From an uncultured Flavobacteriales bacterium (lineage in GTDB: Bacteria > Bacteroidota > Bacteroidia > Flavobacteriales_E > Vicingaceae), in contig CALCHN010000004.1 of NCBI GenBank assembly GCA_937901255.1, forward strand, positions 10,139-74,138: DNA of 64,000 bases. Reading direction: 5' to 3'. Of the stretch, positions 42,052-53,642 are shown piece after piece. The position numbers and the translations under genes were made by a program. The notes beneath the pieces are model-generated. The model was not told the DNA's origin. It saw only the letters and a list, made by a program, of their open reading frames with translations, and ran no database searches. Positions within the stretch are counted from its first letter, which is position 1, and every line of letters starts with the position of its first letter.

Positions 42052-42215
42052 ATAGTGCTTTCACAGAATAGATTGTTGCAACGTTTAAGAGTAAATTAGC
42101 GTCACAACTTGTACATATACAGAAAAATAATTTACTAGGATACTACAACAAATATTGCATTTCGCAACATTTTTTGTATTATTGTCGTAACAAATCCTTT
42201 AATAAAAAAAGCTGA

Positions 42216-45200
42216 ATGAAATTTATTAAGACAAGTATAGTTGTATTTACGTTGTTAATATCAACTATATCTATTAACTTATTTGCTGCCGATTTTTATT
42301 GGGTAGGCAATTCAGGTAGTTGGAACAACCCATCTCATTGGTCGTTAAGTAGTGGTGGACAAGGTGGAGCAGGAATTCCTTCAATGAGTGATAATGTTGT
42401 TTTTGATAATTTATCAATTAGCCAAGCTTCAGAAATTGTAATTAATCAACAAGCCAATTGTGCTTCTTTTCAAGTTCAAACTTTACATAAAGTTGTTTTT
42501 TCATCTAATAATGGAGCCGAGTTAAACATCAATGGAAATTTTCAAGTAAATGAAAATTATGAAAATCAGTTTTATGGTAGAACTATTTTTTCATCCAATC
42601 AACCCTTCACACAAATAAATACAAATAGAGCAACATTTTTAGGAGATGTTGAATTTAATGCTGAATCAAAATTTAATTTAACAAGTGATTTAATACTCAC
42701 AGATTCCAATTTTATATATCTCAAAAAAGGAGAATTAAATGTAAACAATAGAACCATTTACTCTGGAGGTATTGACGTTAGAAGTAATAACGCCAAAAAA
42801 ATCACTACTAAAAATGCTGTCATTTACAACCATCAAAAAGCACGATTTGATGCTAATAATTTTAATCTAGAAAATGACGCCTCAGACATCATTATTTACA
42901 GACAAGCCCAAGATGTAGCTTTAGGTAATATTGATAAAAATGAACTATCATTTAGCAATGGTTCTAAAATGACTAACACCTGTGGAGCAGTTCCTTTTAC
43001 AATAACTACTTCAGTAATATCTAATTATAATGGTTTTGGAGTGAGTTGTGCTGGTGTTTGCGATGCGGTTGTTTATGTGTCAATAACTGGTGGAGTAGGA
43101 CCATTTAACATTTTATGGTTAGGCCCCGGAACACCTGTAAATGATACCTTATATAATTCTTGTCAAGGAAATGTTGGGGTGCAAGTTACGGATATGGGAC
43201 AAAATCCACCTTTTGGAACGCAATGTACCGATCAGGTATTTGTTACCAATCCAATTGCATTAGCCATTAATCTTATAGGAATTGTAGAGCCTACATGTAA
43301 TGGTGATTGTGATGGAGCTATAGGTACAAATGTGGCTTTTGGTGTAGCTCCTTACTCTATTTCTTGGGTACAAGTGCCCGATACTACTTCTACTATTACC
43401 AATATTTGTGCTGGAGCTTATGATATAAATGTGGTAGATGCTAACGGTTGTACAGAGACGCAAAACTTTGTGTTAACCGAGCCAGCTCCTTTAACTTTTC
43501 AGTTAGATAGTACCAATATTAACTGCTTTGGAACATGTACAGGTACAGCTACAGTTTCAAATGAAGCAGGAGCAAACGGCCCCCCTTATACTTACTTATG
43601 GACACCCAATGGAGAGCTTTCATCAAGTATAAGTAATTTATGTGCAGGTATGTATGGAGTAACAGTTTCTGATGCTGACGGATGTTCTACAACAGATAGT
43701 GTAAATATTACCATTCCTAATCAACTACAGTGGGATACTATTGTTCAAAATGTAAGTTGTGGAGGAGTGTGTGATGGTTCAATTACGGTAAATATTTTAA
43801 GTGGAGGAACAGCTCCTTTTACTCACAATTGGAGTACCGGAGCAACTAATAATGGTGTTTCTTCTACCATTTCAGGTTTATGTGCCGGAACTTATACAGA
43901 TTCTATAGTTGATGGTAATGGTTGTGATACGGTTATCACCATTATCATAACAGAGCCTGATACTTTATTAACATCAACAACATCTTCAAATGTTACCTGT
44001 TTTAGTGCTTGTGATGGTTATGCAGTTACTTCGCCAGTAGGAGGTACGCCAAATTATACTTATACTTGGTCTTCTATTCCTGCCGGATTAACATTTAGTG
44101 GACAAGGAACAGATTCTATTTTTAACTTATGTCCGGGTCAATATGTCGTTAACATAGTTGATGCGAATAACTGTTCCACATCAGATACTATAACCATAGC
44201 AGAGCCAGCATTATTGGTTGCCAACCCTAGTGCAACAGACATATCTTGTTCGGGGGTTTGTGATGGAAGTGTAACAGCCAACCCAACAGGCGGCACAACA
44301 CCTTATTCTTATGTTTGGACTGGTCCGGGAGGTCCTTATAATACACAATCTGTTAATAGTTTGTGTGCTGGAACGTATGTGGTAACCGTTACAGATTCTA
44401 ACAACTGTGTAGCTATTGATAGTGTAATCATTACAGCTCCTCAGCCACTTACAGTAAATGTAAATGGTACGGATATGTCGTGTGCAGGTGTTTGTGATGG
44501 AGCTGCAACCGCAACAATTAATGGAGGAACTTCTCCATACACTATTGTTTGGACAAGCGTGCCTGCCGGGCAAGTTACTACAGGACAAGGAACAACATCT
44601 ATTTCTAATTTGTGTGCCGGAACTTATACGATTAATGTAACTGATTCTAATGGATGTACTACCAATGCTTCTGTGGTAATTAATGAACCAACCGGAATTA
44701 ATGCCAACTTAACACAAACCGAAGTTTCTTGTAACGCAGCATGTGATGCATCTGCAACTGTAACGCCATCAGGAGGTGTAGCACCCTATATGGTATCATG
44801 GAATGGGGTTGCGTTTGTTCCAGTAGTAGGTGGGTTTAATACTATAAATGGATTATGTGCAGGGAATCATACAGTTATTGTCCGAGATGCAAACAATTGT
44901 ACTACAACAATAAATTTCACTATTACTGAGCCAGCTGCATTAATAACATCTACAACAGGAACTGATTTAACATGTAATGGGATTTGTAATGGTACTGCAA
45001 CAACTACTCCTTCAGGAGGAAGTGGAGCATATACTTATGTTTGGACAACAATTCCTGCGGGACTTACTTTTGCTGGTCAGGGAACAAACACTATAACCAA
45101 CCTTTGTGCAGGAACATATATTGTTAATATTATGGACACGTCAAATTGTTCGGTTAACGATACTATTGTGGTAAATGAACCACAAGCTATTAATCCAAAT

Positions 45201-48200
45201 ACTCAATTTACGAATATGAGTTGTAATGGAATAAATGATGGTTCTGCGGTAGCAGTGCCAACAGGAGGTAATCCACCATATACTATTAATTGGGTTACTT
45301 TACCAGGAAACACTCCTATTGCAGGAAATCCTATAAATGGGTTAGGTGCTGGACAATATGAAGTTATCGTTATAGATGCTAATAGTTGTGAAGTTAGAGA
45401 TACTATTACCATTACTAATCCACCAGTATTAAACCTAAATGTTACTGCTACAAATGCAAGTTGCCAAGCAGTTTGTGATGGTTCTGCTGTAGCAGTAGCT
45501 TCAGGCGGAACGCCAGGTTATTCTTATCAGTGGGATGCTAATGCAGGAAGCCAAACTACAGACTCTGCAACAAATCTTTGTGCAGGAACTTATAATGTTA
45601 CTGTAACTGATACTAACGGTTGTACAGCTTCTGGTAATGTTACCATAGCTCCATCAATTACTATTAATATTACAACCACAGCAATCACTATTAGTTGTAA
45701 TGGTGTGTGTGATGGAAGTGCAACGGCTAACCCATCAGGTGGAACATTACCTTATTCTTATAGTTGGTCTAATGGAGATACTACCCAAACTACTTCAACT
45801 TTATGTCCGGGTTGGGTTTATGTTACCGTTACAGATGCTAACGGTTGTACTGCTGTTGATTCGGTAAATATGCCAGTTGATCCATCTGTTTTAGTTCCAA
45901 ATGGAGTTATTAATCAACAAATTTCTTGTAATGGAACATGTGATGGAATGGTTTCATCAGCTCCAACAGGAGGAACTCCACCTTATTCAATTTCATGGTC
46001 GGTACCTGATACAAATAATGTATGTGCAGGTATAGCTGTTGTAACAGTTACAGATAATAACGGTTGTATTCAAACAGATACCTTAACATTGGTTGCTCCT
46101 GATACTATAGCACCTAATCCAACTATTACTAATGTTTTATGTAGTGGTGATAATACAGGAAGTATATGTGTTGCTCCAACAGGAGGAAGTCCAGGGTATT
46201 CTTATGTTTGGTCAGGTGGTTTAGGTACCAATGCTTGTATTAATAATGTGCCAGCTGGAACTTATTCTGTAACTATTACAGATACAAATGGTTGCTCAAG
46301 GATTGATACATTTACTATAACATCGCCTTCAGCATTAACATCTAATCCAATACAAAATAATGTTAGTTGTTTTGGAGCTAATGATGGGTCGGCAAGTGTA
46401 ACTGTTACAGGAGGCGTGTCTCCATATACTTATTTATGGTCAACAACCGATACTACATCATCTATAAGTAATTTAGCACCTGGAAATTATTCGGTAACAA
46501 TAATGGATGCTAACGGCTGTATTACGGTGCAAAACTTCACCATTACACAGCCCAACCAATTATTGGCTAATGCTACAGGAACTAATGTGGCTTGCGGTGG
46601 AGCTCCTTGTACTGGTAGCGTAACTGCTAGTCCTTCTGGTGGTGTGCCAGGATTTACCTATCAATGGTCAACTAACTCTAATCCAAACCTTGGAACTACA
46701 CCTTCATTAACCAATTTATGTCCAGATACCTATATAGTAACTGTTACCGATACTAATGGTTGTACAGCGGTTGATTCATTCACGGTTACAGCACCAACAA
46801 CACTTACTGTTGCGTTAACTTCTACTGATCCAACTTGTAATGGAGATACAGATGGAACAGCAACAGCAACTCCAAGTGGAGGAACTGCTCCTTATACTTA
46901 TTTATGGGTAGGAACATGTGCTCCTTCTCCAAACAATACAGCTACAGTTACTGGTTTATGTGCAGGTACTTATACGGTTACCGTTACAGATGCTTTAGGT
47001 TGTAGTTTTACAGGTAACGTAACTTTAACCGATCCTGACCCAATTGCAGCAAACCCTGTGGTTACTAATGCCAATTGTGGTGTTTGTGATGGGGTTATTG
47101 CTACATTCCCAACAGGTGGAGATGGGGTTTATTCTCATTCATGGTCAATAGGAGCTACAACTTCTACTATAACTAACCTTTGTGCAGGATTTTATACAGA
47201 TACTATTACTGATAATAGTGGTTGTTCGGCAGTTATTACTATTGCAGTAAGTAATCCTACAGGTCCAACAGGAATAACATCAACGGTTAATAATGCAACT
47301 TGTTTTGGTGCTTGTGATGGTTCACTTAATGCACTACCAATTGGAGGGACAGCTCCATTTTCTTACGCTTGGACATCAGTTCCTCCCGGAGGACCTTATC
47401 CTAATGACAGTACTTTAACGGGTTTATGTGCAGGTACGTATAATTTAACATTAACAGATGCCAGTAATTGTGTGTTAGCAGCAAGTGTTGTTGTTGGTCA
47501 GGCAGATAGCATTACTGAAAATTTAAATGTTTCTGATGCCACTTGTTTAGGAACTTGTGATGGAATGGCGTCTGTAACGCCAAGTGGAGGAACAGCACCT
47601 TATTCTTATTTATGGAGCAATGGAGCAACCACTTCATCTACTTCAGGATTGTGTGTTGGAGCAGCAAGCGTAACCATTACTGATGCTAACGGCTGTAACA
47701 AAGTAGTAAACTTTAATGTTACAAGTCCTTCTCAATTAACAGTAAGTACAACTACAACAGATGCTTCTTGTAACGGAGATTGTGATGGAACGGCAACAGC
47801 AACGCCAAATGGAGGAACAGCTCCTTATACTTATTTATGGAATGATGCTTTAAATCAAACTACACCAACCGCAACAGGATTGTGTGCAGGAACTTACAAT
47901 GTTCAGGTTACAGATGCAAATGGATGTTTTACTGTGGAAACGGTTACTATTAATGAACCAGCTGTTATTACACCAAACTTAACTACTACTGATGCTACTT
48001 GTGGAAATCCAGATGGAACTGCAACTGTAGCTCCAACAGGAGGAACAGCACCTTATTCATATTCTTGGAATTTTGGGCCAACTGTTCCAAATGTTACTGG
48101 TTTACTAGCAGGTACTTATTCTGTTACCATTACTGATGATAATGGATGTAGTATTGTAGTGCCGGTTACCATTAGCAATGCAAACGGGCCATCAATTTCT

Positions 48201-51200
48201 TTAAATACAAATAACGCAACTTGTAGTGGTGTTTGTGATGGCTCAGCTTCAGTTGCTGTAACTTCAGGGGTGCCACCTTACACTTATTTGTGGAGTAATG
48301 GAGCTACAACTACAAGTGTAAATGGACTTTGTTCTGGAAATTACACCGTACAAGTTACAGATGGTAATGGTTGTGTAACTGCTCAAGCTTTTACTATTTC
48401 AGATAATTCACCTATAAGTGTCAGTGTTTCTACCATAGATGCTACTTGTAATGGTGCTTGTGATGGTTCTGCCATTGCAACTCCAAATGGAGGAACTGCA
48501 CCTTATACATATAGTTGGAGTACAGGACATACCATTAATGCTGTTGCAGGTTTATGTGCAGGGAACTACACAGTAACAGTAACTGATGCGTTGGGTTGTA
48601 GCGTGGTGCAAAATGTAAGTATTAATGCTCCATCTAATTTAACAGTTAATGTTTCAGGAAGCAATGCTAGTTGTAACGGAGGAAGTAATGGAACTGCAAC
48701 AGCTACACCAAATGGAGGAACTGCTCCATATACATATTCTTGGAATACCGGAGCAACAACCGCTTCTATTTCTGGATTAACAGCAGGAACTTATACAGTA
48801 ACTGTTACAGATGCAAATGGATGTTCAACTACTGGTAATGTAACTATTGGAGAAGGCTCAAATATTACTGCAACCATTAACACAACTGATGCTACTTGCG
48901 GTATTTGTGATGGTACTGCTACAGTAACTGCTCCGGCAGGTGGTGCAGGAGGTCCATATACTTATTCATGGTTGCCAGGTGGACAAACATCTTCGTCAAT
49001 CAATGGTTTATGTCCTGGAGCTTATACAGTTGAGGTTACAGATAATAATGGATGTTCAAACACATTTAATGTATTAATCAGTAATCCAAACGGACCTTCG
49101 TTAAGCATGAGTGCAGATAGCGTAACATGTTTTGGAGATTGTGATGGTACAGCAAATGTAACTGTTACTTCAGGAGTTGCCCCATTTGTTTATCAATGGG
49201 ATGACCCTAACTTGTCAAATTTAGATAGTGCTACTTCTTTATGCGCTGGCTTATACACAGTAGTTGTTCAAGATGCAAATGGTTGTGTTAGTGTAGATAG
49301 TATTAATGTTGGAACACCACAGCAAATTTTAGCGAATATCACTTCCACAAATCCAACTTGTAATGGTGTTTGTGATGGTACAGCCACTGCCAACCCAACA
49401 GGAGGAATTGGAACTTATACTTTCTCTTGGAGCAATGGACAAACTTCAGCGACAGCTACTAATTTATGTGCAGGAACACATACGGTTACCATTACTGATC
49501 AAAATGGTTGTTCTATAATTGATAGCGTTACACTAACAGAACCAACAGGAATTAACATAACAGCAAGTGCTACTAATCCTACTTGTAATGGCGATTGTGA
49601 TGCAACAGCTTTAGCAACAGCTTCAGGAGGAACAGCACCTTATTCATACTCTTGGAATACTACTCCTATTCAAAATAATTCTTTAGCTACAGCTTTATGT
49701 GCAGGAACTTATACAGTAACAGTTACTGATGCCAATGGATGTATCGACAGTACTACAGTGGTAGTAACTGACAACCCTGTATTAACTACTTCAACAAGTA
49801 CAACTCCACCAACATGTAGTGGAAATTGCGATGGAACAGCTACTACAACTCCAAACGGAGGAGCAGCACCTTACACTTACTCTTGGAGTAATGGACAAAC
49901 TTCAGCAACTGCAATTAATTTATGTGCAGGAACATACACAGTAACTATAACAGATGGAAATAATTGTGCTACTACAGATACCGTGGTTATTAATAATGCA
50001 CCTGTTGTTAATGATAGCACTGTAGTTACTAATCCTACTTGTGGAGTATGTAATGGAGCAGTTACTTCAACTCCTGTAGGCGGTGTTGGTCCTTATGATT
50101 TTGTATGGACAGCTATTACAGGACCAAATCCATCACTACCTGTTACAACCACCAATGCGGCAAGTTCTACCGTTAATGGTTTGTGTGCCGGAACTATTCA
50201 ACTTCAATTAACCGATTTAGGAACTGGTTGTGTTTCTACTCATACAATAGTTATCAATAGTGATGTAACTGCTACAGTGAACATGACTTCAACTGATGAA
50301 ACCTGTGCTAACGCTTGTAATGGAACGGCATTAGCTTCTGTAAGTGGTGGAACAGCACCTTATACGTTTAGTTGGTCGCCTTCTGGTGGAAATGATTCTT
50401 TGGCAACTAATCTGTGTGCAGGATTTTATACAGTAACGATTACTGATGCAAACGGTTGTATTCTTTCAGATACAGTTACCATTAATACTAACGATTTAGA
50501 TTTAAGTATCACTAACATTGTTCCGGAATCTTGTTTTGGAGCGTGTGATGGTGTAGCGGTAGTGGCAGTAGGGGCAGGAACTTCTCCATTTACTTATCAG
50601 TGGAATGTTACTAATCCTACACAAACAACTCCAACAGCAAGTAATTTGTGTGTAGGTACTTATACAGCGGTAGTAACTGACAGTTTAAATTGTAAAGATT
50701 CTATTTCTGCTACCATTACAGGTCCTACTCAATTAGTACCTTCAACTACTGTATCTACACCAATTAGTTGTAATAGCGTTTGCGATGGAGCAGTGACTGC
50801 TACACCAAACGGAGGTACAGCTCCATACACCTATTTATGGGATGATCCTTTAGCACAAACTACTCAAACAGCAACAGGACTTTGTGCAGGAACTTATGTG
50901 GTAACTATTACTGATGCTAATGGTTGTTCTGAAAATGATACCATTACACTTAATGAGCCATCAGCAGTGTTAGCGAATGAAGTTATAGTAGCTCCGGCTT
51001 GTAATGTTTGTGATGGTTCTATCACCTTAAACCCAACTGGTGGTGTTGGACCATTTACCTACTTATGGACAACTCCAACAAGCCCTCCTAATCCAACAAC
51101 AGCAATGATTACTAACCTTTGTGCTGGGGCTTATTCGGTTGATATAACTGATCAAGGAACAGGTTGCGTAACTACTTTTAATTATGCGTTAAGTAATACT

Positions 51201-52634
51201 ACTGCTCCAGATCCTAACACTACCGTTACCAACATCTCTTGTAATGGTGTTTGTGATGGGCAAATTGTTGCCAATCCAACTGGTGGAACTGCTCCTTATA
51301 GTATTTCATTTAATCCGGGAGGAACTGCTAATCCTCAAACAAACCTTTGTGCAGGAGTTTATACTGTAACGGTTACCGATTCTATCGGATGTATTGGTGT
51401 GGTGGTTGATACCGTTATAGCTCCTGATGTTATGCTTACAAATATTAATTCAACAAATGTTACTTGTAATGGATTAAACGATGGTACAGCAACTGTAAAT
51501 GTTACTGGTGGTGTTCCAAATTATAATTATTCTTGGATGCCATCTAACCAAACCGGACAAACTGCTACTGGATTAGGAGCAGGTGTACACATTGTTACTA
51601 TTACTGATGATAATGGCTGTAGTGTGGTTGATAGTGTAGTTATTACTGAATCGTCAGCAATTTCAATTACAACATCAATTACAGATGTTACTTGTTCTTC
51701 TGTTTGTGATGGTGCTGCTACAGTTACCGTAAGTGGTGGAGCAGGAGGATACGTTTTCCAATGGAATGGAGATTTAACTCCTGGTCAAACAAACACAGCG
51801 TCCAACTTATGTTTTGGGCCAAATGGATTAGTAATTACCGACCAAAATGGCTGTACAGATTCGTTTACTGTAAATATTGGAGCAATTGATACGGTATTGG
51901 CTTTTGCCGGAAATGATACTAATGTTTGTTTTGGTTCTCCAATAACATTAATAGGAAATGGAATTGGAAATATAGCTTCAGTAGAATGGTTTGAATTGCC
52001 AAGTATGACTTCAATAGCAACTACAGATACTATAACTGTTACTCCAACATCAGCAGGGCAAGCTTGCTATGTTTATACAGTTTATGGAGCTAATGCAGGT
52101 TGTTTTGATATGGATACGGTTTGTATCACAGTTGATCCATTACCAATTGCCAATGCAGGGCCTGATGTTACTATTTTTGAGGAAGGTTCTACTCAGTTAA
52201 ATGGTAGTGGTGGCGTAACTTATACGTGGACACCTAGCTATGGACTAAGTGATACAACTATTGCTAATCCGGTTGCTAACCCGATGCAAACTACTACTTA
52301 TTATTTAACAGTAACTTCACCAGCAGGGTGCGTTGCTACAGATAGTGTAGTAGTAACCGTATTGCCAAAAATTGTTTTCCCGGATGGTATTACACCAAAT
52401 GGTGATGGTGTTAACGATGTTTGGATAATTGATTTTATTGAAGAGTTCCCAAATAATGTGGTAGAAATTTACAACCGTTGGGGAGAATTATTGTTCCATG
52501 CAGAAGGATATAAACAAAATTGGGATGGAACCTACAATGGCAAACCATTACCCATAGGAACTTATTACTTTGTAATAGAGTTAAACGATGGTAAAACAAA
52601 ACCTTATACAGGGCCAATAACCATTTTAAGATAA
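42216..52634 (+). CDS. Giant SprB-repeat adhesin with type B T9SS sorting domain
   Basis: A 3472-aa surface protein, the largest gene here. Signal peptide 1-24; an N-terminal non-repeated region with beta-helix-like character (about 25-265); 38 SprB-type repeats by my count (about 265-3170, roughly 75 residues each) built on the pattern C-x-G-x-C-D-G ... GGTxPYTYxW ... GLCAGTYTVTVTDANGC; two Ig-like domains; and the C-terminal gliding domain IVFPDGITPNGDGVNDVW ... IYNRWGELLFHAEG ... NWDGTYNGKP. Each repeat usually has four cysteines. Known: SprB of Flavobacterium johnsoniae is the mobile gliding adhesin; type B cargo needs a SprF partner, encoded eight bases downstream. Confidence 0.93.
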   Translation: MKFIKTSIVVFTLLISTISINLFAADFYWVGNSGSWNNPSHWSLSSGGQGGAGIPSMSDNVVFDNLSISQASEIVINQQANCASFQVQTLHKVVFSSNNGAELNINGNFQVNENYENQFYGRTIFSSNQPFTQINTNRATFLGDVEFNAESKFNLTSDLILTDSNFIYLKKGELNVNNRTIYSGGIDVRSNNAKKITTKNAVIYNHQKARFDANNFNLENDASDIIIYRQAQDVALGNIDKNELSFSNGSKMTNTCGAVPFTITTSVISNYNGFGVSCAGVCDAVVYVSITGGVGPFNILWLGPGTPVNDTLYNSCQGNVGVQVTDMGQNPPFGTQCTDQVFVTNPIALAINLIGIVEPTCNGDCDGAIGTNVAFGVAPYSISWVQVPDTTSTITNICAGAYDINVVDANGCTETQNFVLTEPAPLTFQLDSTNINCFGTCTGTATVSNEAGANGPPYTYLWTPNGELSSSISNLCAGMYGVTVSDADGCSTTDSVNITIPNQLQWDTIVQNVSCGGVCDGSITVNILSGGTAPFTHNWSTGATNNGVSSTISGLCAGTYTDSIVDGNGCDTVITIIITEPDTLLTSTTSSNVTCFSACDGYAVTSPVGGTPNYTYTWSSIPAGLTFSGQGTDSIFNLCPGQYVVNIVDANNCSTSDTITIAEPALLVANPSATDISCSGVCDGSVTANPTGGTTPYSYVWTGPGGPYNTQSVNSLCAGTYVVTVTDSNNCVAIDSVIITAPQPLTVNVNGTDMSCAGVCDGAATATINGGTSPYTIVWTSVPAGQVTTGQGTTSISNLCAGTYTINVTDSNGCTTNASVVINEPTGINANLTQTEVSCNAACDASATVTPSGGVAPYMVSWNGVAFVPVVGGFNTINGLCAGNHTVIVRDANNCTTTINFTITEPAALITSTTGTDLTCNGICNGTATTTPSGGSGAYTYVWTTIPAGLTFAGQGTNTITNLCAGTYIVNIMDTSNCSVNDTIVVNEPQAINPNTQFTNMSCNGINDGSAVAVPTGGNPPYTINWVTLPGNTPIAGNPINGLGAGQYEVIVIDANSCEVRDTITITNPPVLNLNVTATNASCQAVCDGSAVAVASGGTPGYSYQWDANAGSQTTDSATNLCAGTYNVTVTDTNGCTASGNVTIAPSITINITTTAITISCNGVCDGSATANPSGGTLPYSYSWSNGDTTQTTSTLCPGWVYVTVTDANGCTAVDSVNMPVDPSVLVPNGVINQQISCNGTCDGMVSSAPTGGTPPYSISWSVPDTNNVCAGIAVVTVTDNNGCIQTDTLTLVAPDTIAPNPTITNVLCSGDNTGSICVAPTGGSPGYSYVWSGGLGTNACINNVPAGTYSVTITDTNGCSRIDTFTITSPSALTSNPIQNNVSCFGANDGSASVTVTGGVSPYTYLWSTTDTTSSISNLAPGNYSVTIMDANGCITVQNFTITQPNQLLANATGTNVACGGAPCTGSVTASPSGGVPGFTYQWSTNSNPNLGTTPSLTNLCPDTYIVTVTDTNGCTAVDSFTVTAPTTLTVALTSTDPTCNGDTDGTATATPSGGTAPYTYLWVGTCAPSPNNTATVTGLCAGTYTVTVTDALGCSFTGNVTLTDPDPIAANPVVTNANCGVCDGVIATFPTGGDGVYSHSWSIGATTSTITNLCAGFYTDTITDNSGCSAVITIAVSNPTGPTGITSTVNNATCFGACDGSLNALPIGGTAPFSYAWTSVPPGGPYPNDSTLTGLCAGTYNLTLTDASNCVLAASVVVGQADSITENLNVSDATCLGTCDGMASVTPSGGTAPYSYLWSNGATTSSTSGLCVGAASVTITDANGCNKVVNFNVTSPSQLTVSTTTTDASCNGDCDGTATATPNGGTAPYTYLWNDALNQTTPTATGLCAGTYNVQVTDANGCFTVETVTINEPAVITPNLTTTDATCGNPDGTATVAPTGGTAPYSYSWNFGPTVPNVTGLLAGTYSVTITDDNGCSIVVPVTISNANGPSISLNTNNATCSGVCDGSASVAVTSGVPPYTYLWSNGATTTSVNGLCSGNYTVQVTDGNGCVTAQAFTISDNSPISVSVSTIDATCNGACDGSAIATPNGGTAPYTYSWSTGHTINAVAGLCAGNYTVTVTDALGCSVVQNVSINAPSNLTVNVSGSNASCNGGSNGTATATPNGGTAPYTYSWNTGATTASISGLTAGTYTVTVTDANGCSTTGNVTIGEGSNITATINTTDATCGICDGTATVTAPAGGAGGPYTYSWLPGGQTSSSINGLCPGAYTVEVTDNNGCSNTFNVLISNPNGPSLSMSADSVTCFGDCDGTANVTVTSGVAPFVYQWDDPNLSNLDSATSLCAGLYTVVVQDANGCVSVDSINVGTPQQILANITSTNPTCNGVCDGTATANPTGGIGTYTFSWSNGQTSATATNLCAGTHTVTITDQNGCSIIDSVTLTEPTGINITASATNPTCNGDCDATALATASGGTAPYSYSWNTTPIQNNSLATALCAGTYTVTVTDANGCIDSTTVVVTDNPVLTTSTSTTPPTCSGNCDGTATTTPNGGAAPYTYSWSNGQTSATAINLCAGTYTVTITDGNNCATTDTVVINNAPVVNDSTVVTNPTCGVCNGAVTSTPVGGVGPYDFVWTAITGPNPSLPVTTTNAASSTVNGLCAGTIQLQLTDLGTGCVSTHTIVINSDVTATVNMTSTDETCANACNGTALASVSGGTAPYTFSWSPSGGNDSLATNLCAGFYTVTITDANGCILSDTVTINTNDLDLSITNIVPESCFGACDGVAVVAVGAGTSPFTYQWNVTNPTQTTPTASNLCVGTYTAVVTDSLNCKDSISATITGPTQLVPSTTVSTPISCNSVCDGAVTATPNGGTAPYTYLWDDPLAQTTQTATGLCAGTYVVTITDANGCSENDTITLNEPSAVLANEVIVAPACNVCDGSITLNPTGGVGPFTYLWTTPTSPPNPTTAMITNLCAGAYSVDITDQGTGCVTTFNYALSNTTAPDPNTTVTNISCNGVCDGQIVANPTGGTAPYSISFNPGGTANPQTNLCAGVYTVTVTDSIGCIGVVVDTVIAPDVMLTNINSTNVTCNGLNDGTATVNVTGGVPNYNYSWMPSNQTGQTATGLGAGVHIVTITDDNGCSVVDSVVITESSAISITTSITDVTCSSVCDGAATVTVSGGAGGYVFQWNGDLTPGQTNTASNLCFGPNGLVITDQNGCTDSFTVNIGAIDTVLAFAGNDTNVCFGSPITLIGNGIGNIASVEWFELPSMTSIATTDTITVTPTSAGQACYVYTVYGANAGCFDMDTVCITVDPLPIANAGPDVTIFEEGSTQLNGSGGVTYTWTPSYGLSDTTIANPVANPMQTTTYYLTVTSPAGCVATDSVVVTVLPKIVFPDGITPNGDGVNDVWIIDFIEEFPNNVVEIYNRWGELLFHAEGYKQNWDGTYNGKPLPIGTYYFVIELNDGKTKPYTGPITILR

Positions 52635-52642
52635 GTTATAAG

Positions 52643-53569
52643 ATGAAAAACAGATACATAGTCATATTGGTTTTGATATTGTCGGGAAGTGCGGTGTTTG
52701 CTCAGCAATTGCCTCACTTTAGTCAATATTATTTGAATGATTTTTTGATTAATCCAGCAATAGCAGGAGTCAATAATTATTTCGAAGGAAAATCTAGTCA
52801 CAGATACCAATGGGAAGGAATAACCGATGCTCCAAGAACTTATACGCTAAGTGTAAATGGACCTATGAAAAACGAAAATATGGGCTTGGGAGGATATCTT
52901 TTTACAGATATGGTTGGACCAACAAGAAGAACAGGGTTTAACTTAGCTTATTCTTATCATGCAAGATTAAACGAAACTTTAAAACTTTCTTTTGGATTAT
53001 CAGCAGGAGTAATGCAATTTATGATTGATGGATCTAAAGTTACGTTAAGAGATCAAGGAGATGTTATTTTAACCAATGGCGTACAAAAAGTATTAGTGCC
53101 TGACGCTGGTTTTGGAACTTACTTATATCATGAGAAATATTATGTAGGGTTTTCAGCACCACAACTATTAAATAGCAGAGTAAAGTTTTTTAATGAAGGA
53201 GATAATCCAAATGGAACGCTACCTGCTCACTTTTTCTTTACAGGAGGTTATAAATTTGATATTTCTGATGATTTTATGGTAGAACCATCTTTCTTTGTAA
53301 AGTATGTTACTCCAGCACCTGTAATGTTTGATGGTAGTTTAAGAGTGTTTTATAAGAAAAAAGTATGGTTAGCAGGAACCTACCGTCATCGTGATGCTGT
53401 TGCTGTTTCAATGGGATATTTAATTTACGATTACTTTACGGTAGCATATGCCTATGATTTTACTACCACCAATTTAAAAAATTACAATAATGGCTCACAT
53501 GAGTTGATGATAGGCATTAGGTTTCATAAAAATGAACCCAAAACAACTTCAGCTCCTTCCATAAATTAA
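52643..53569 (+). CDS. sprF: PorP/SprF family type IX secretion outer-membrane protein
   Basis: A 308-aa protein. Signal peptide 1-20 then QQLPHFSQYYLNDFLINPAIAGVNNYF, the family hallmark. The C-terminal half shows barrel strands and ends GIRFHKN. It lies eight bases after the giant SprB-like gene, the same order as sprB-sprF in Flavobacterium, so it most likely handles that adhesin. This is the second SprF-type gene in the window, distinct from 22792-23820. Followed by a bidirectional terminator. Confidence 0.9.
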   Translation: MKNRYIVILVLILSGSAVFAQQLPHFSQYYLNDFLINPAIAGVNNYFEGKSSHRYQWEGITDAPRTYTLSVNGPMKNENMGLGGYLFTDMVGPTRRTGFNLAYSYHARLNETLKLSFGLSAGVMQFMIDGSKVTLRDQGDVILTNGVQKVLVPDAGFGTYLYHEKYYVGFSAPQLLNSRVKFFNEGDNPNGTLPAHFFFTGGYKFDISDDFMVEPSFFVKYVTPAPVMFDGSLRVFYKKKVWLAGTYRHRDAVAVSMGYLIYDYFTVAYAYDFTTTNLKNYNNGSHELMIGIRFHKNEPKTTSAPSIN

Positions 53570-53587
53570 GAAGTTGATTAAAGCATA

Positions 53588-53622
53588 AAAAAACCACTTT
53601 GGAATTTCCAAAGTGGTTTTTT
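53588..53622. terminator. Bidirectional Rho-independent terminator
   Basis: Arms aaccactttggaa (53592-53604) and ttccaaagtggtt (53606-53618) with a one-base centre, flanked by A and T runs. It ends both the SprF gene (plus) and the YceI-like gene (minus). Confidence 0.85.
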
Positions 53623-53642
53623 GTTTTAGAAAATGATACGTT

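Noticed and set aside
43260..44588. Minus-strand open frames inside the SprB-repeat gene (43260-43463, 44211-44588)
   Set aside because: They are antisense to the repeats, are rich in Cys/Arg/Ser/Asn as expected from the complement of the repeat codons, and have no start context.
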